Below, piece after piece: positions 22,991 to 35,200 of a stretch of DNA of 64,000 nucleotides. Numbering within the stretch: the stretch's first letter is position 1; the number at the start of each line of letters is the position of its first letter. Both the position numbers and the translations under genes were made by a program. The notes below the pieces were generated by a model that saw nothing but the letters and a program-made list of their open reading frames with translations, had not been told where the DNA came from and made no database searches. The stretch lies in contig BFEA01000033.1 of assembly GCA_003427395.1 (NCBI GenBank), forward strand, positions 4,919,470 through 4,983,469, read 5' to 3'. This DNA comes from Chara braunii (lineage: Eukaryota; Streptophyta; Charophyceae; Charales; Characeae).

Positions 22991-23584
22991 AGTGTGACAC
23001 AGTTCTATGTTTTTTTGGAAAATACAAAGTGATTGTTTATTTGCATGAATGGATCTTTTTCTGATTTAAAATGAATTGAAATAGCACATAAAACTATGAA
23101 GAACAGCTGTGCACCGGAATTCATGGGTTGGTACCATCTCCTTCACGTAAGTCTTCATAGTGATGTACCGTGGCAATAAAATGTGTCCACGAACACATTC
23201 ACGAGAATGAACAAGTAATGGGCATTGGGATACATTCCTCGCGATGTATCTCATGATGCCTTTAGCAGGCCATCCGACAGACTCGGAAGCGTTCCTGTCA
23301 GATGCACCACAATATTCGAAATTCACATTTCAAGTCTATTTCTCAGAGCCAAAAAAAAAAAACTGAAGTCTGGAAATCAACCCCCCCCCCTTTAGAGCCC
23401 ATAAAATCCTGACTTCCCGCCCACGCAAAGCCACGAGCTATCATGTCCAAGTTAGTCCAACTTCGTTTTTTTTTTTTTTTCGACGCATCTCATTGGAGGG
23501 GAGGTGGGCATCTTTACAGTCCCCGCTCGGAAACTACCAGGCCGTCGAGATCCGATCTATTCGACGGCCGTACTGAGTCCCTCG

Positions 23585-23713
23585 ATGCCACACGTGATCG
23601 AAATCCTGAACGGTGTGGTAGAATACCTTGCTAGTGGGTCCAGGCCCCTGGAGTCTGGTCCCACCTACAGCGTTGAGTTTTCTCAACGCTGAGCTTTCTA
23701 TAACGTGTGGCAT
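23585..23713 (+). mobile_element. K-family miniature inverted-repeat element, full copy
   Basis: The termini ATGCCACACGT (23585-23595) and ACGTGTGGCAT (23703-23713) are perfect inverted repeats. The interior carries the GCTAGTGGGTCCAGGCCCC block and the hairpin AGCGTTGAGTTTTCTCAACGCT near 23669-23690. It is 129 bp and non-coding. No clear target-site duplication is seen. Confidence 0.72.
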
Positions 23714-24282
23714 GGTGGGATGGAGCTCTGCCGTTGATGTATTGCAATCTAATGGTACCAAAATACAGGAGAATATTAGAATAACCTATTAGATTTTGTC
23801 GTTTTGTAGATTTTTTCTTTGACGTGAAATCCGTTTTGTAGTATGCTTTCGTTTTGTAGTATGCTTTGGCCCTTTTGGTTTGGGCGGGAAACCATTTTCC
23901 ATTGAGAAAACTACTGTACCGAGGGTAGGGTACATTTCTCAACCGGAGTGCCTTTCCTTTTTTTTGGTTTTTTGGACATCATTGCATCCTGAAAGGGAGG
24001 AACTCTGACAGATGTGTTTGGCTGTCTGGCATCAAACTCGTTTCCTTCTTTGGGCAATGAATGCATTTGGCCATCCACGTTGTCCCTGTCCATTTTACAA
24101 ATGGTGACCTCCTGTCACCTCACCAAGGGGAGTATCCCTTTTTCACGGAGACATTCACTCCGACTGTTCCAGACATGTTTCATTTCTCCGAGTTACCTTA
24201 TAAAAAATAAGGAGAAAAGCTGTTTCTAGCGTTTCTTTTCAGTTTTTTAATTTCTTGTTTCGAATTTATTAATGTCTAAATG

Positions 24283-24345
24283 GCATCACACCGTTGAGTT
24301 TTCTAAACTCAACAACGGTAAGGTGGGACGAGACCCCTGAAAATC
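24283..24345 (-). mobile_element. K-family hairpin element, partial copy 3
   Basis: The hairpin CGTTGAGTTTTCTAAACTCAAC is followed by GGTGGGAC, which in reverse complement matches the GTCCCACCT-hairpin segment of the full copy. Confidence 0.5.
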
Positions 24346-25110
24346 CAGAAAACTGAAAAGAGCGAACTTTGCAGGAAAACACACTTTTGCCTAGGGGTTC
24401 ACTGCCCCTTTGATCCATTTTTTTACTTCTTTTTTTTTGCTGTTGGTTGATTTGGTGTCCACTCTATGGACTGGTGAGGCTTAAAAGTTGTGGGATGTTT
24501 GCTATAATGACCCTGAAAAAATCCTGAAAATTTAGGCTTCTGTTAACTGCTTCTGGACTACAGAGGGTGACCGTCATAGCGTGGGTTCCGACCTCTATAA
24601 TAACCTGGACTTTGAAAAGAAAAAGGCAACCTAGGCGGGGGAAAAAAAACAAAAAGAACTATTTCAGGTTTGCGCGACTTCGCAATGAGTGGTGAGATCC
24701 TGCTACCGTGGATTCCCTTCCCGCCATAGATACTGCAGATCGGTGGCCAGGAATTAAGAATGCAGGTACATGGGACCTTGCAGCAGGCACATATAAGTCA
24801 ACTTGTTAGGACTGGCTTACTGTAATATACAAGCCCCAAATGATGGGCAGACATGTGTTGGTGTACAGCGGCATGTCATGGGACCTTCTCCATCATATGG
24901 GACCCTGTCATTACTGAGGATACATCACCCTTCTTATCCCTTTCTTTCTTTCATTTTTATTCCTGTTTCCTTTCATTTTTGTTTGCATCCTCCTTCTGGT
25001 TGTCTTTTTGTTCAGACATGTTGCGTACAGTCATAGAAATTTCATACGGAAAGGTCTCCTTTCTGAAGTAGAGGATCAAAGGAAAGTTTGGGCGATATTC
25101 CACAGTGAGG

Positions 25111-25243
25111 GCATAGTCACACTACGCCCTCAAAATTGCAGAATCCCAAAATGAGCGGCCAGATCTAGTTCTCCCATTATGAGGACTCGATCTGGCCGCT
25201 CGTTTTGCGAGTTTGCGAGTTTGAGGGCCTAGTGTGAGTATGC
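25111..25243. mobile_element. Palindromic MITE, 133 bp
   Basis: The ends GCATAGTCACACTA and TAGTGTGAGTATGC are inverted repeats. The symmetry continues inward with GCCCTCAAA / TTTGAGGGC and GAGCGGCCAGATC / GATCTGGCCGCTC, so almost the whole element folds on itself. It lies immediately upstream of the frame at 25286. Confidence 0.82.
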
Positions 25244-25255
25244 TCTGAGGCGGCA

Positions 25256-25905
25256 ACTAATCTTCAACGGCAAGCAGATGAATGGGTGGATGAGCTGGAA
25301 GACACGCAACAGCATATGCAACAGATTGTTGGAGCCTTGGCCTCCGTGGCCCAGGTCGGGTCGGTGGTGGATTGGGGGGGATCTACCATGACCATGTGGC
25401 TGGAGGATAAGTACCAACAACTGTTAACTATCCTCTGGCAGATTGTGGAGGATCCAGCACTGGAGCCTTTTGTAGATTGGCAGCGGGCTGACACTCTGAT
25501 AACCAATTGTAACATGATTTTCAGCCAGGGAGTAGATTACTACGATGAGTTGAAGGAGAGGCTGCCGATTGAAACATCTACAATAGGGATAACCGCTTCA
25601 ACAACAGCGACGGCGCGTGCGACTATGATTTCAGCGACAGCAACAATCACATCAATGACATCAACCGTAACAACAGTGCCTGCGATGATGCCATCTGCAA
25701 CGGCGTTGATTACATCAACAACATCACCAACGTTGATTTCATCGACCATCAACACGACGGCGTCGACTTCACTACTTGGATCTGCAGCAGTGTCAGTGAT
25801 GCCTCCACCATCACCGACATCAGTAACGAATGCTTCGTCTCAAATAACGGCAATGAAGTTTGTGGACGCGACTACTCACAAGACTGCCGGTTGCAACAAC
25901 AACAA
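25256..25905 (+). CDS. Ser/Thr-rich repeat-encoded ORF, N-terminal gag-like segment (unidentified)
   Basis: The frame is open from upstream of ATG 25286 through 26113. The first ~100 residues look like a real globular segment (DELEDTQQHMQQIVGALASV, WQRADTLITNCNMIFSQGVD). The next ~100 residues are Thr/Ser/Ile/Ala runs from an ACN-type repeat (25580-25850), then Asn repeats. The frame beyond about 25905 runs into a tandem repeat and is probably not coding. The helical N-terminal part followed by low complexity resembles a gag or other repeat-element protein, but I do not recognise the family. No partner RT or integrase lies nearby on this strand. Confidence 0.35.
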
Positions 25906-26006
25906 AAATAACAATAATATTGACGCTGTGGTAAGGGCGATTGGGCATCCCCTTCCCCCCCCTCTTCTCCCTCCCCTCTTGCTTGTCTTCTCATGCTTTT
26001 TCGGGG

Positions 26007-26412
26007 TTGACTGGGGGGAAGGGCGACTGTGTAGGTCGAATGGATTGTTCGGCAAACCAGAAGGGTGTGCGGAGGAGCGAGAAGTGGGATGGTGGAGTAA
26101 AGGGGTGGGATAGCGACTGCCAGATNNNNNNNNNNNNNNNNNNNNNNNNNNNNNNNNNNNNNNNNNNNNNNNNNNNNNNNNNNNNNNNNNNNNNNNNNNN
26201 NNNNNNNNNNNNNNNNNNNNNNNNNNNNNNNNNNNTGGGATAGCGACTGCCAGATCACCAAGGTGGATAGAGTGCTTGACTGGGGGGAAGGGCGACTGGG
26301 TAGGTCGAATGGATTGTTCGGCAAACCAGACGGGTGTGCGGGGGAGCGAGAAGTGGGATGGTGGAGTAACGGGGTGGGAGAGCGACTGCCAGATCACCAA
26401 GGTGGATAGAGT
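26007..26412. repeat. ~139-bp tandem repeat spanning an assembly gap
   Basis: A unit beginning TGACTGGGGGGAAGGGCGAC and ending GGTGGATAGAGTG occurs before and after a run of N at 26126-26235. Both gap edges read TGGGATAGCGACTGCCAGAT, so the gap lies inside the array and copy number is unknown. Confidence 0.88.
26126..26235. other. Assembly gap, 110 N
   Basis: Undetermined bases inside the tandem repeat; the true length may differ. Confidence 0.97.
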
Positions 26413-26828
26413 GGCTTGTGATTGGTCTACTTTTCCACATCCAACGCTGGCGTGGCAACAGGGCGGGTAGGGTTTGCCCATGTGGTCGTTCAACAATATG
26501 CCATGTGGAATACTGATTTCAATTTTTTGTGTTTCAACATTTTGGTCGCGTGGCAGGGAAGGAGGTGCTGGGAAGATCGGCACCGATGCCTATGCGATTG
26601 ACTTGTGTTCTGTCACGTGAGTATTGCGAGTTGACCTTTTTTCAATTTTCTATAAACATGGATTTTCACCACTTGGCAGGGTAGGAGGTGCAGTGGTGTT
26701 AGGCATCTGGGTTGTATATGTCGTTGTTTTGCTCTCCTGGTACGTGGGTATTTTGCTTTGAATTTGTCTGCAATAGGGCTTTCCTCCACTTGAGTGGCCT
26801 GTAGTTAATTACGATCGTGGGGAGAAAC

Positions 26829-26831
<3 letters not shown>
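26413..26831. other. Non-coding stretch before LINE-B
   Basis: No supported gene. Two similar segments (CACNTGGCAGGG...GGAGGTGC near 26548 and 26672) hint at a degenerate duplication. Confidence 0.5.
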
Positions 26832-26860
<29 letters not shown>

Positions 26861-27079
26861 GGGTCCAGTGCCCAAGGCTTATATTATCAAAGGATGATTG
26901 AGGTCGGGGTCCTCACAGTCTACCCGGACTGGCCGCATAGAAATGTGCCTCTTCACCCCATAGGGGCGCCTGATCTAACAATATAACCCTAGCACAATTC
27001 CAACTTTTTCTATTTTTCTTGCTTTACAGGAACAACCCTAGTCTCATAAACAATCATACCCATACCAAGCCCTTGAGAC

Positions 27080-30000
27080 CATACTTAGTGCTGAGGGGGG
27101 GAAGGGGTTTGGAAAATCCGATACTGGTCGTAAGGGGATTACAGGTTCTATCATAGTCCAATCATTGAAAGCCAGACAATAATCCCGTCTCAGTTCTTCT
27201 TCTTCACCTCTCTTTGCCCCTTCTCATTTAACCTTCCCTATCTTTCCCCCATGGGTTCCTCCTAGCCAGCATTGGTTGAATCGTTGGATGTATTGAAGTA
27301 TTTCTTTATGCGAGGATAAAAATTGTACTTTTTCCTTGCATTGCTCCTATTTCATAATGATGTCTGTTTGTATTTGTGTTGTGTCATTGAATTCTGGTCC
27401 ATCAAGTCGTACTCCCTCCATTTCATATGTACATCTTCTTAACCATATTGCCCATAATACCGCTCTCCTGCCCATGTTAAACAAATTTTGAGAGAATTCA
27501 TCAATAGACTCAGGGGACCAGGTCTCAAGAAGAAGGGCTTTCCAGTCCCATGGCCATTGGATTTGTGTTTCGAGATTAGACCATATACGGTCCCACCACC
27601 TCCAAAGTCAAATGGCTCCAGGACATTGCAGGAATACATGTTCAATAGTCTCAGGAATTAATTTGGATGGAAACGCCGACTTACAAAATTTACACCAGGG
27701 AAGTGTTATTCCCCTTTGTTCCAATGTTGTCCTGTCTATAAGCCAGTTATTTGTAGGTAGGCACCTATGCTCTATTTGTCATTGTAGTGAAGCCACTTTT
27801 GTAGGCTTAATTTTTGTCTTGCTAAACCATTTTACCTTTCTTAATGATTCTTTATTAATGTTAAGATGCTTCATCCATCTTTCCTCAACTTTATCCTTCA
27901 AGATAATTCTGGGGCGAAGCATCCTGTAAGTGGATTTCACTCACTTCACTCACAATGTGTGGAGAGCACAAGAGTACTTTGTTCCTTTCCTTCTTGTATT
28001 GGACCATGTCCAATTAACCGGGTCTAGGGTCAGATTGCTTATGGGTGTATTAGGTTTAAAAACTATCCATTTATCTTTGTGCCTCAATACTCTGACCCTG
28101 AATATCTGATTTTTTGTCACCCTACTTATAATATTTTGATCGTTGATTATGACATTAAGATTACTATCCATTTCATATGTAGTTAGGAGGGCCTTTCCTT
28201 TTTTCACAACAACAAATTGCCTAAGACATTTGGTTGGTCTTTTATAGTCACCCAATCGCTCTCCAGTAACTGAGGTCCCTTTTTTAAAATTCTTACCCAG
28301 TCCAAGGGGATCCAATCAATTATATTTTCTAAGGCTTTCTCAGAATTATGACAATATCTAAGAAGTGTTTGTAATTGTGAAGGGGTAATTCACTCTCCAT
28401 TATCACTGTCCCAGATGTCCTTTATCCTAACAATACCATTTTTAACCCACCCCTTCCATGGGGAATCCATACAGTGAAGGACACATCCCTGAGGATCTCT
28501 GAGAAGGTTATTATCAAAGAGTGGTTTCTGGCTTACTTCCTCCCTTCTTTAAGGAGGTTTTCGATCTGTTAGTGGCAATTTCCTTCATGTTTTGATGAGA
28601 TTAGGCCAAAATGCATCATTGTGTAAATCCCTTCTTGCCGCTCTCCTATCTCATACACATTGGTCTAGTGATTCTTTCAATGTTCCTTTTGGTATAGACC
28701 ATGATCTATTTTCTAGCCACATCATAGGATCTATGTTATCGGGTGTTATCGGGGCTAGACGTCTGATCTGCTCCCATGCCAACTCGCTCCAGGGGGTTTG
28801 GGGATTAAAAAGTAGGCGTTTAATCCATTGAACTGATAAGGCCATAGCTTGTAAAGCAGGATCTATGATACCCAATCCTCCTCTCGTCTTAGGTTGTATC
28901 ACCGATTGCCATGCAACTCTGCTAATTACCTTATCAAGTTCATGATTCTCTCTCCATAAAAATGCTGATAGTTGTCTTTGCAGCACCTTTAACATTTTCT
29001 TATCCAGGACCCATATTGCTGATTTATACCAGATCGAGGCTAACACCACATTGTTAATCACCAGAGTACACTCAAAGAGAGAAGTTTGTTTACCCTTCCT
29101 AAAGCTCCAACTTAGTGTATGCTTGTTTAGATATACATTCATTGTTGCTTGATGGTTTTCCTGCTGCTGATAGAGAAATTTCTAATACTCTTATAGGGGT
29201 ATCCAAAGAGAGTCATTTTACCTGAGGACATTCAGGGGGTCTTACTCCTTGATGATGAATCCACCAACCCATTATCTTATTACCCCAATTAACCCTCATA
29301 TCAGACATCCTATAAAATCTATCCATAAGCCTGCTTATTACTTCTAAATTCTCCTTTGATGCTACTACCATAAGGGACAGATCATCAGCAAATAGAGAGC
29401 ACACATGAATGGCTTCCTTTGAAATAGATGACACTTGAATTCTTTTAATGTCTTTATGTAGTCTAAGGTTAGCTCTCAGGACCTCCATAACTATGACAAA
29501 AGGGAAGGGGGCAATAGGGTCCCCCTGTCTCACCGACCTCTGTAATGAGATAGGGGGTGCTAGATTTCCGTTCACCATTACCCTGGTGGTTGCATTCTCA
29601 TGCAGTATTCTTACCCACTTCATGAAATTTGGAGCAAAGTTAAGTTTCTCTAGACATTTGTCTAGAAATTGTCAGTCCACATGATCATATGTTTTTTCAA
29701 AATTTATAAATATGAAGGTTGCATTATGTTTTGATTGACGTGATAACCTGATCAGTTCAGTAACTAGTAATATATTATCTTGAATATTCCTTCCTATAAT
29801 GAACCCTATTTGCGTTGGATGAATAATTTCAGCAATGATTTTGGATAGTCTATTAGCTAAGGTTTTTGCCATTAGTTTGTAAACCACTGTCAAGAGAGTA
29901 ATAGGCCGATAGTTCCGAATGTTGTTTTATCCTCTTTTTTGTAGAGAATAGTTAATATCCCTTGGCCCACAAATTCTCGCATTTGTCCAGAAGACCAAAT

Positions 30001-30759
30001 TGCCCGGTAGAAGTCCATGAGATCTTATGAGAGAAAATTTCATAAGACTTCCCAAAATTCCTTGGGGAGACCATCGATGCCTGGGGTCTTTTCTTCTTCC
30101 ATTAGCATTAGGGCTGTCCATATTTCCTCTTTTGAAACAGGTATTTCTAATTCCTCTTTTTGGACTTCTGTTAGTGATTTATTCAATGGTGTGAGAAACT
30201 CCTCTATTTCTTGTATTCTTTGATTCTCTGGGATATTTTTAGTTTCTGATTTAAAGAGATCCTGATAGAAATTCCTAGCTATCTTCGTACAAGATGATGA
30301 GGACGTGACCAATGGGGCATTCCTTTGAAAGGGGTCTTCAAGGGCTTCAATAACTGTGCGACCAGAGTTAATTTTTGCGAATGAGAAAAACCTTGCATCA
30401 ATTTCCCCTTCCATTTTGTGTTTTCTTAATTTACCTTTAATCCTTATTCCTTGCCACCTGTATTCCATTAGGGTCAACAACTGATCCTCAAATTCTTTGA
30501 TTTCTTGAGCTAGGGGTTCTAAAACCTTTATTTCATCGGCTTCATTCTCTTGTTGTTGGAGTTGTTGAATTTTCTGGAGCAAGTGTGTCTCTTTAGAATG
30601 TCTTTGTAAAGCTAGGAGTTTAGAATATTCATTGCATTTACGACCTAGAAATGCTAGGCCGTTGTTGAACCATATTATGTCATCTTGCATGAGGTCCCGC
30701 TGGTTATGCCAGAAGGTCCATACATCTTTGAGGTAAGAAATAAAGTTGTCAATCTTCAA
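27080..30759 (-). pseudogene. LINE-B ORF2: reverse transcriptase and zf-RVT
   Basis: From high to low coordinate the pieces are these. 30040-30759 is the linker and RT start, with KTPGIDGLPKEFW. 29672-29893 has NRLSKIIAEIIHPTQIGF, and motif A reads INFEKTYDHVD, so the first catalytic Asp is Asn. 29213-29623 has SVRQGDPIAPFPF and an intact LFADDLSLM (motif C). 28651-29142 is the thumb region with GGLGIIDPALQAMALS. The zf-RVT domain is near 27560-27790, with LPTNNWLIDRTTLEQRG and IEHVFLQCPG. The frame is lost several times between the pieces. Loss of the motif A Asp alone would abolish polymerase activity. Confidence 0.87.
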
Positions 30760-31108
30760 ATGAGAGGTATTGAGTTTATAGAATCATTTCCCTTGATCCC
30801 ACTTTTTTCTGAATGTGAGGATCGCGACACACATAGCATGATCCAAGCCTGGTAAAGGACTTCGTGGAAATATCTCTGCACACTGTATTGCTCCCTGAAG
30901 TTCTTCAGACATTAGAATAAGATCGATGCGAGATTTAGAGCCCTGATTAGATTGACCTTTCCTGAAACAGGAGAAAAGTCTTTGAGTAGGGTTAAGTCGT
31001 CTATAGGAATCAAATAAGTTAAGAGACTGACATAGATTATTTATGATTATCTCATCAGACTCAATGTATGTAGGGCATGGGGATGATATGTGTCATCGAT
31101 CAAGTTGT

Positions 31109-31642
31109 CTAGTTGGTGCCGCATTGAAATCCCCAGCTATTATAACCGGGATCCCTTGTGGGAGTCGAGGAAGAGATGAATTTTTTTTTTCTTTCTCCAA
31201 CATCATTAGGCCCATATACACATAGGATACATACTACGTTCAATTCTAGCATTACTAGCACGAAGGCCCATCTCCCTTCCTCCTTGTCAACCTCCGCATA
31301 AATGGGATCTGCCCTAGAATGAGGGGGAATCCAGATAGCCACTTCTGCACTACCAGGTTTCGGTGCATGGGCTCTAAATGATTGGTGAGACCATATTACC
31401 TTGTGTGTATGATGATGTGCATCTGTATCCATCAGATGAGTTTCGTGAATACAGATTACATCGGGCCAATCCATTTCCTCTATACCTTTTATCTGATCAT
31501 AGATTGCTTGTTTCTTTGTGTATTGAGTTGAGGCTAGTCCATTAACATTCAGTGACCGCAGATCCAGGTCTGCACTCCTTTTTAGAGACCCACAATCCTT
31601 GTCTTTGTTATATAATGCATATATTACTTTAATTTCTCCCAT
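31109..31642 (-). pseudogene. LINE-B ORF2 N-terminus: AP-endonuclease
   Basis: The minus-strand frame has LRSLNVNGLAS (Mg-binding Asn block), VICIHETHLMD (the ET of the QET block), EVAIWIPP and CVYGPND, in the order of APE-type LINE endonucleases, which nick the target to prime cDNA. The frame diverges near 31190, where T-runs cause a frameshift, and the GD(F/W)N box is in another frame. ATG 31642 gives the longest N-terminus, but the conserved part starts at about residue 25. Confidence 0.75.
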
Positions 31643-31679
31643 TGTATTGTCCTATCTTATACATATACTGAGGAAAGAA

Positions 31680-31910
31680 GTTATTTGGAAAATGAATGGG
31701 GAAGTTGGAGGTCTCATAATGCATTCATAGACTGCCAATCACCTTTATCTAAAATTACACCAGCTTCCAATGTCTTCTCCCTCAAAAGTCTAACGAGAAT
31801 AGTGCCCACATCTGTCTCTGACAAAAAATTGTTAGCTTCAACCTTTAAGATCTGTACTTCTTTAAGAGTTTTTCCCCCCATCCATCTTAGATCTACCTGT
31901 TTTGAAAAAG
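31680..31910 (-). pseudogene. LINE-B ORF1 C-terminal end beyond the insertion
   Basis: On the minus strand KMDGGK..., KVEANNFLSETDVGTILVRL and KGDWQSMNAL remain readable up to about 31720, just before the ORF2 start. This is the continuation of ORF1 on the other side of the 384-bp insertion. Confidence 0.5.
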
Positions 31911-32294
31911 ATGGTTAATGGAAGACGAAAAATTCGGTGTTTTTCGGCACACCACCACAAGCGATGTCGTCAATAATTTCGCGAACAAACAATGCAGGCT
32001 CATAATACAAACATCAAAAAAACAAACAGGCAAAAAAAAATGGAAAAAAAAAACTAAAATGCACTATAAAACCCTATTCGGAGTAGCATTCGAAGTTCGG
32101 CAATTTGTTTTCCGAATTCGGTGTTTTTGCCAATTTTTTTATTAGCAGTCCAAATACATCGAAACTTAATATACATATACCCTAAAGCACATACATATCA
32201 CACAAAAAAACAAACACAAAAACAAACACCAATTCGGAAAAATATGGCAGTTTCGGTGAAAAATCCGCCGAAAATGACACTACCTATTAACCAT
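31911..32294. mobile_element. 384-bp inverted-repeat insertion in LINE-B ORF1
   Basis: The terminal ATGGTTAAT (31911-31919) and ATTAACCAT (32286-32294) are inverted repeats. The interior is AT-rich and has repeated, partly inverted ATTCGGTGTTTTT / GATTTTTCACCGAA motifs. Outside it, the ORF1 reading sense continues on both sides, supporting insertion into a pre-existing LINE. It is non-coding, so a non-autonomous DNA element is likely. No target duplication was confirmed. Confidence 0.6.
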
Positions 32295-35200
32295 ATGTGT
32301 GTTTTGAAGGGTCGTATCTCAGGTAGACATCCTTTTCAACTATCTTTTGTGATTCTGTGATGAGTGTGAAAATGAATGTAGCTCCCTCAGGCAAATGGTC
32401 GTTGATGAATGTGGAAATCTCTTGTTGATTTGGATTTTCACCCCCCTGAGTGCCTAAGTCTGATGAGATAGAGAGGACCGGGGAGGAAGTGCCAAGAATA
32501 GTTCTCTCTCCATAGACCGTCCCCGGAGGTTCTGACAATCCCACCTCCCAAATATTTTTTTTCCTCCTTACTGGCAATATTATTGTACCCTCCTTAGTAG
32601 TAGTCATCTCCCCCTGACCCATCAACAACCTGTGTCTTAATTTCTGCCTCTTACTTGTCAACTCAGATATTTGTCTAATGTTCAGTTGAATATCGTGATC
32701 CTCTTTCTCTGATGACACCGGTATGTCAGATTCGTCAGTAAGGTCCACTACCTGTTCCTTCTCCTGAGAGTTTAGCTGAAGTACTTTCATTTTGTTTGCC
32801 TCCATTGTTAGTTGATCAGTCTTATTTATTCCCAAAGCAACCTCTTTACTCTTGATGAGCATGAATTTCTTTTCACCAGTTACTTCTGAGGTCACTTCTG
32901 CAAATTGCTCCTTCCCTTTATAAACTGTAATAGCCCTTGAATTCTCCTTTTTGGGCTCCTCTTCTGTTTCCTTGCTATCGCTTTGTTGACTTAGTGCATC
33001 ATTCTGAGGGGTTTCCTCAGTCAGTACTAAGTCTGCATTGGACAAATTTTGATCTTCCTGATCTTCTTGAACATCCTTCTCTCCTTTTTCCTGATTTTTC
33101 CCTTCCTGAATCATCCCCTTCGTATGGTCTTGCAAGCTTATCATTTGGTATCCCCCTACTCCCTCCAATGCATGATTAGTTTGTTTCTCACTGGGTGGAT
33201 GGAACCGAACCATGACCATATGCAAGAGACAGTTGCAAATGTCACCCCAGTTCACTCCGTTTTTAGGTCCTTGTTCCATTACTTTCTTGAGGCTAGGGCT
33301 GCTTTCAAGCATAGGAATTAGTTGCCTATAGACCTGGTCCCAGACCACTTCTGAAAGTCCCGTGTGTCTGAGCTTCATATTGACCAGCAACCAATGTGCG
33401 ACTTATAATAGTTCCGTTTGAAGGCCTGTGGAAAGATCTGTTTCTTTGTTTGCTATTACTAGCGCAGGCGGTGGAGCCACGGCCTGCTCAATCTCCATAG
33501 GCTCACTCCCAAAGGCCTCCTTGAAGGGGTCAATGTCCATGGGATCATCGGACTGTGAGGTTCCTTCCTTGTCTTCTTCCTTGTCTTGATCCTTGGTCTC
33601 ACAAACATTTCTGGTTCCTATAGAAAGACTATCTGTATCTCCCAGTACCTCCATTTGTTCCTTCTATCTATATCCTTGGTCTCAAATTGATTAAATTTTG
33701 TTGTTTGTACCCCCTGTTCCATTGGAACTGGTTGCTCTGAATAACTAGATTGTGAGGATTGTGAAGCTTGTGACACTTGCATAAGTTGATTCGCCGAAGA
33801 CAATTCCTGATTATCATTTCCTTTTCTTTTGCGCCGCACTTCTTTCTATTCTTTCCCTGGATGCGGGCTTATGGAAGGTAAGTATGCTGCTGCTGATGGG
33901 CCTATAGCCCTTGGGTTATTGGCATCAACTTTTCCATTTTCCATAGGCTGTATCCTTTGTTGACTTTGTTGTGCGTTCTCTTCCCAGACGATCCTTCAGG
34001 GTAATCAGCAGTTGCTCCCACTGAGGGGTGACTCAAACTCTTCCCCCCTTTTCCAGAGAGAATATCTTGGGCCATTGTTCCGTGATAGGGGTGCACTGTT
34101 TGCTGGGAAAAGACATTTTTCACACTCTTATCATTTAATTGTCCAACCTTCAAGGCTTGTGAACCCTGAAGAGGGGACTGAGGTGAAACCCAATCTGCAG
34201 GTGGCCGCAGAACCTTGCACAAATCCCCCCTTTCTTCCCAAAACCAACCTATCTGTTGGCCAACTTGATTTAGTTCATCACTGAAAATCCAGCCTTCGTA
34301 CCCCTGGACCGTTGGGACCCATTTGTGTGCACGTTGTTGGTCTCTTTTCAATTTTGAACCTTGTGGAGTTGCATGCTGTGGGTGCATTGGACATGCAAAT
34401 TCTGTACCGAGATGCCCATACGCTTTACTCTTAAAGCACCAGGGCTGAAATTTATGGGCAGTGTGAATCTGGTAGATTCTACCTCCCATCTTGAATGGAA
34501 CAATATCATCAAGAGAGAACATCTGATCCTTAGGTAAGTCCAAAACTAACATCAGATGGTCATCTCTCTTGGCGACGTAAGTAGGAAGTGGATCAATAAA
34601 ATCCACAACTGCTGTCCGAAATCGTGGATAAACGCCGCTTGTACCTCAATACGAATATGTCTGAACTCTACCCAGTAAAAGTCTCTAATGAGTTGTTCCC
34701 TTTTCTCCTCTGGACCTACCTTCCTAGGCAGCCATGGGTATATTCTGACTTCCAATCTATCCCAATATATCTTCTTCCATTCATCAATCTGCTTCTTGTC
34801 CTGTTCAAATAAGCAGAGAACTGTGAACACTGTTGGGGATACGAGTTGTATTAAAAAAACTCAGATACTGCCTCTGAACTTCCCTTCATTGTCTCAATCC
34901 TCTTACAGACCCATTTGAGTTTGTCATTGATCGACCTATATGCACCATCGTCATAAAATATCCAATTATTTACGTGTTTGGAATAGATTGCATCTCTTTG
35001 TGCCAACTTGTCTGCTGGATATGATTTCATAAGTGTTTTCCTCCCTCCTTGCTTTGAGATCAACTGCTCTGATGGTAGAAGAAAGAGAGAGAGAAAGTAC
35101 GCCCTGGCCGACGACAGATTCCGTATTGGTACCTTCAGTTCTTCTGTTTGGGTGTCGGGTAAACCGATTGCAGGGCGTTTGATATCCAGTGTTTTATCTT

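Larger units (their letters stand above)
22991..25110. other. Non-coding stretch around K elements
   Basis: No supported gene lies outside the K-family element. Poly(T), short poly(A) and poly(C) runs occur near 23351-23394 and 23466-23480. Confidence 0.55.

Noticed and set aside
23504-23761. Similar peptides (MPHVIE..., VEYLASGSRP) on opposite strands taken as a gene family
   Set aside because: The similarity comes from the inverted repeat of the K-family element.
25905-26113. C-terminal extension of the 25286 frame
   Set aside because: It runs through low-complexity C-rich sequence into the 139-bp tandem repeat and stops at the gap edge.
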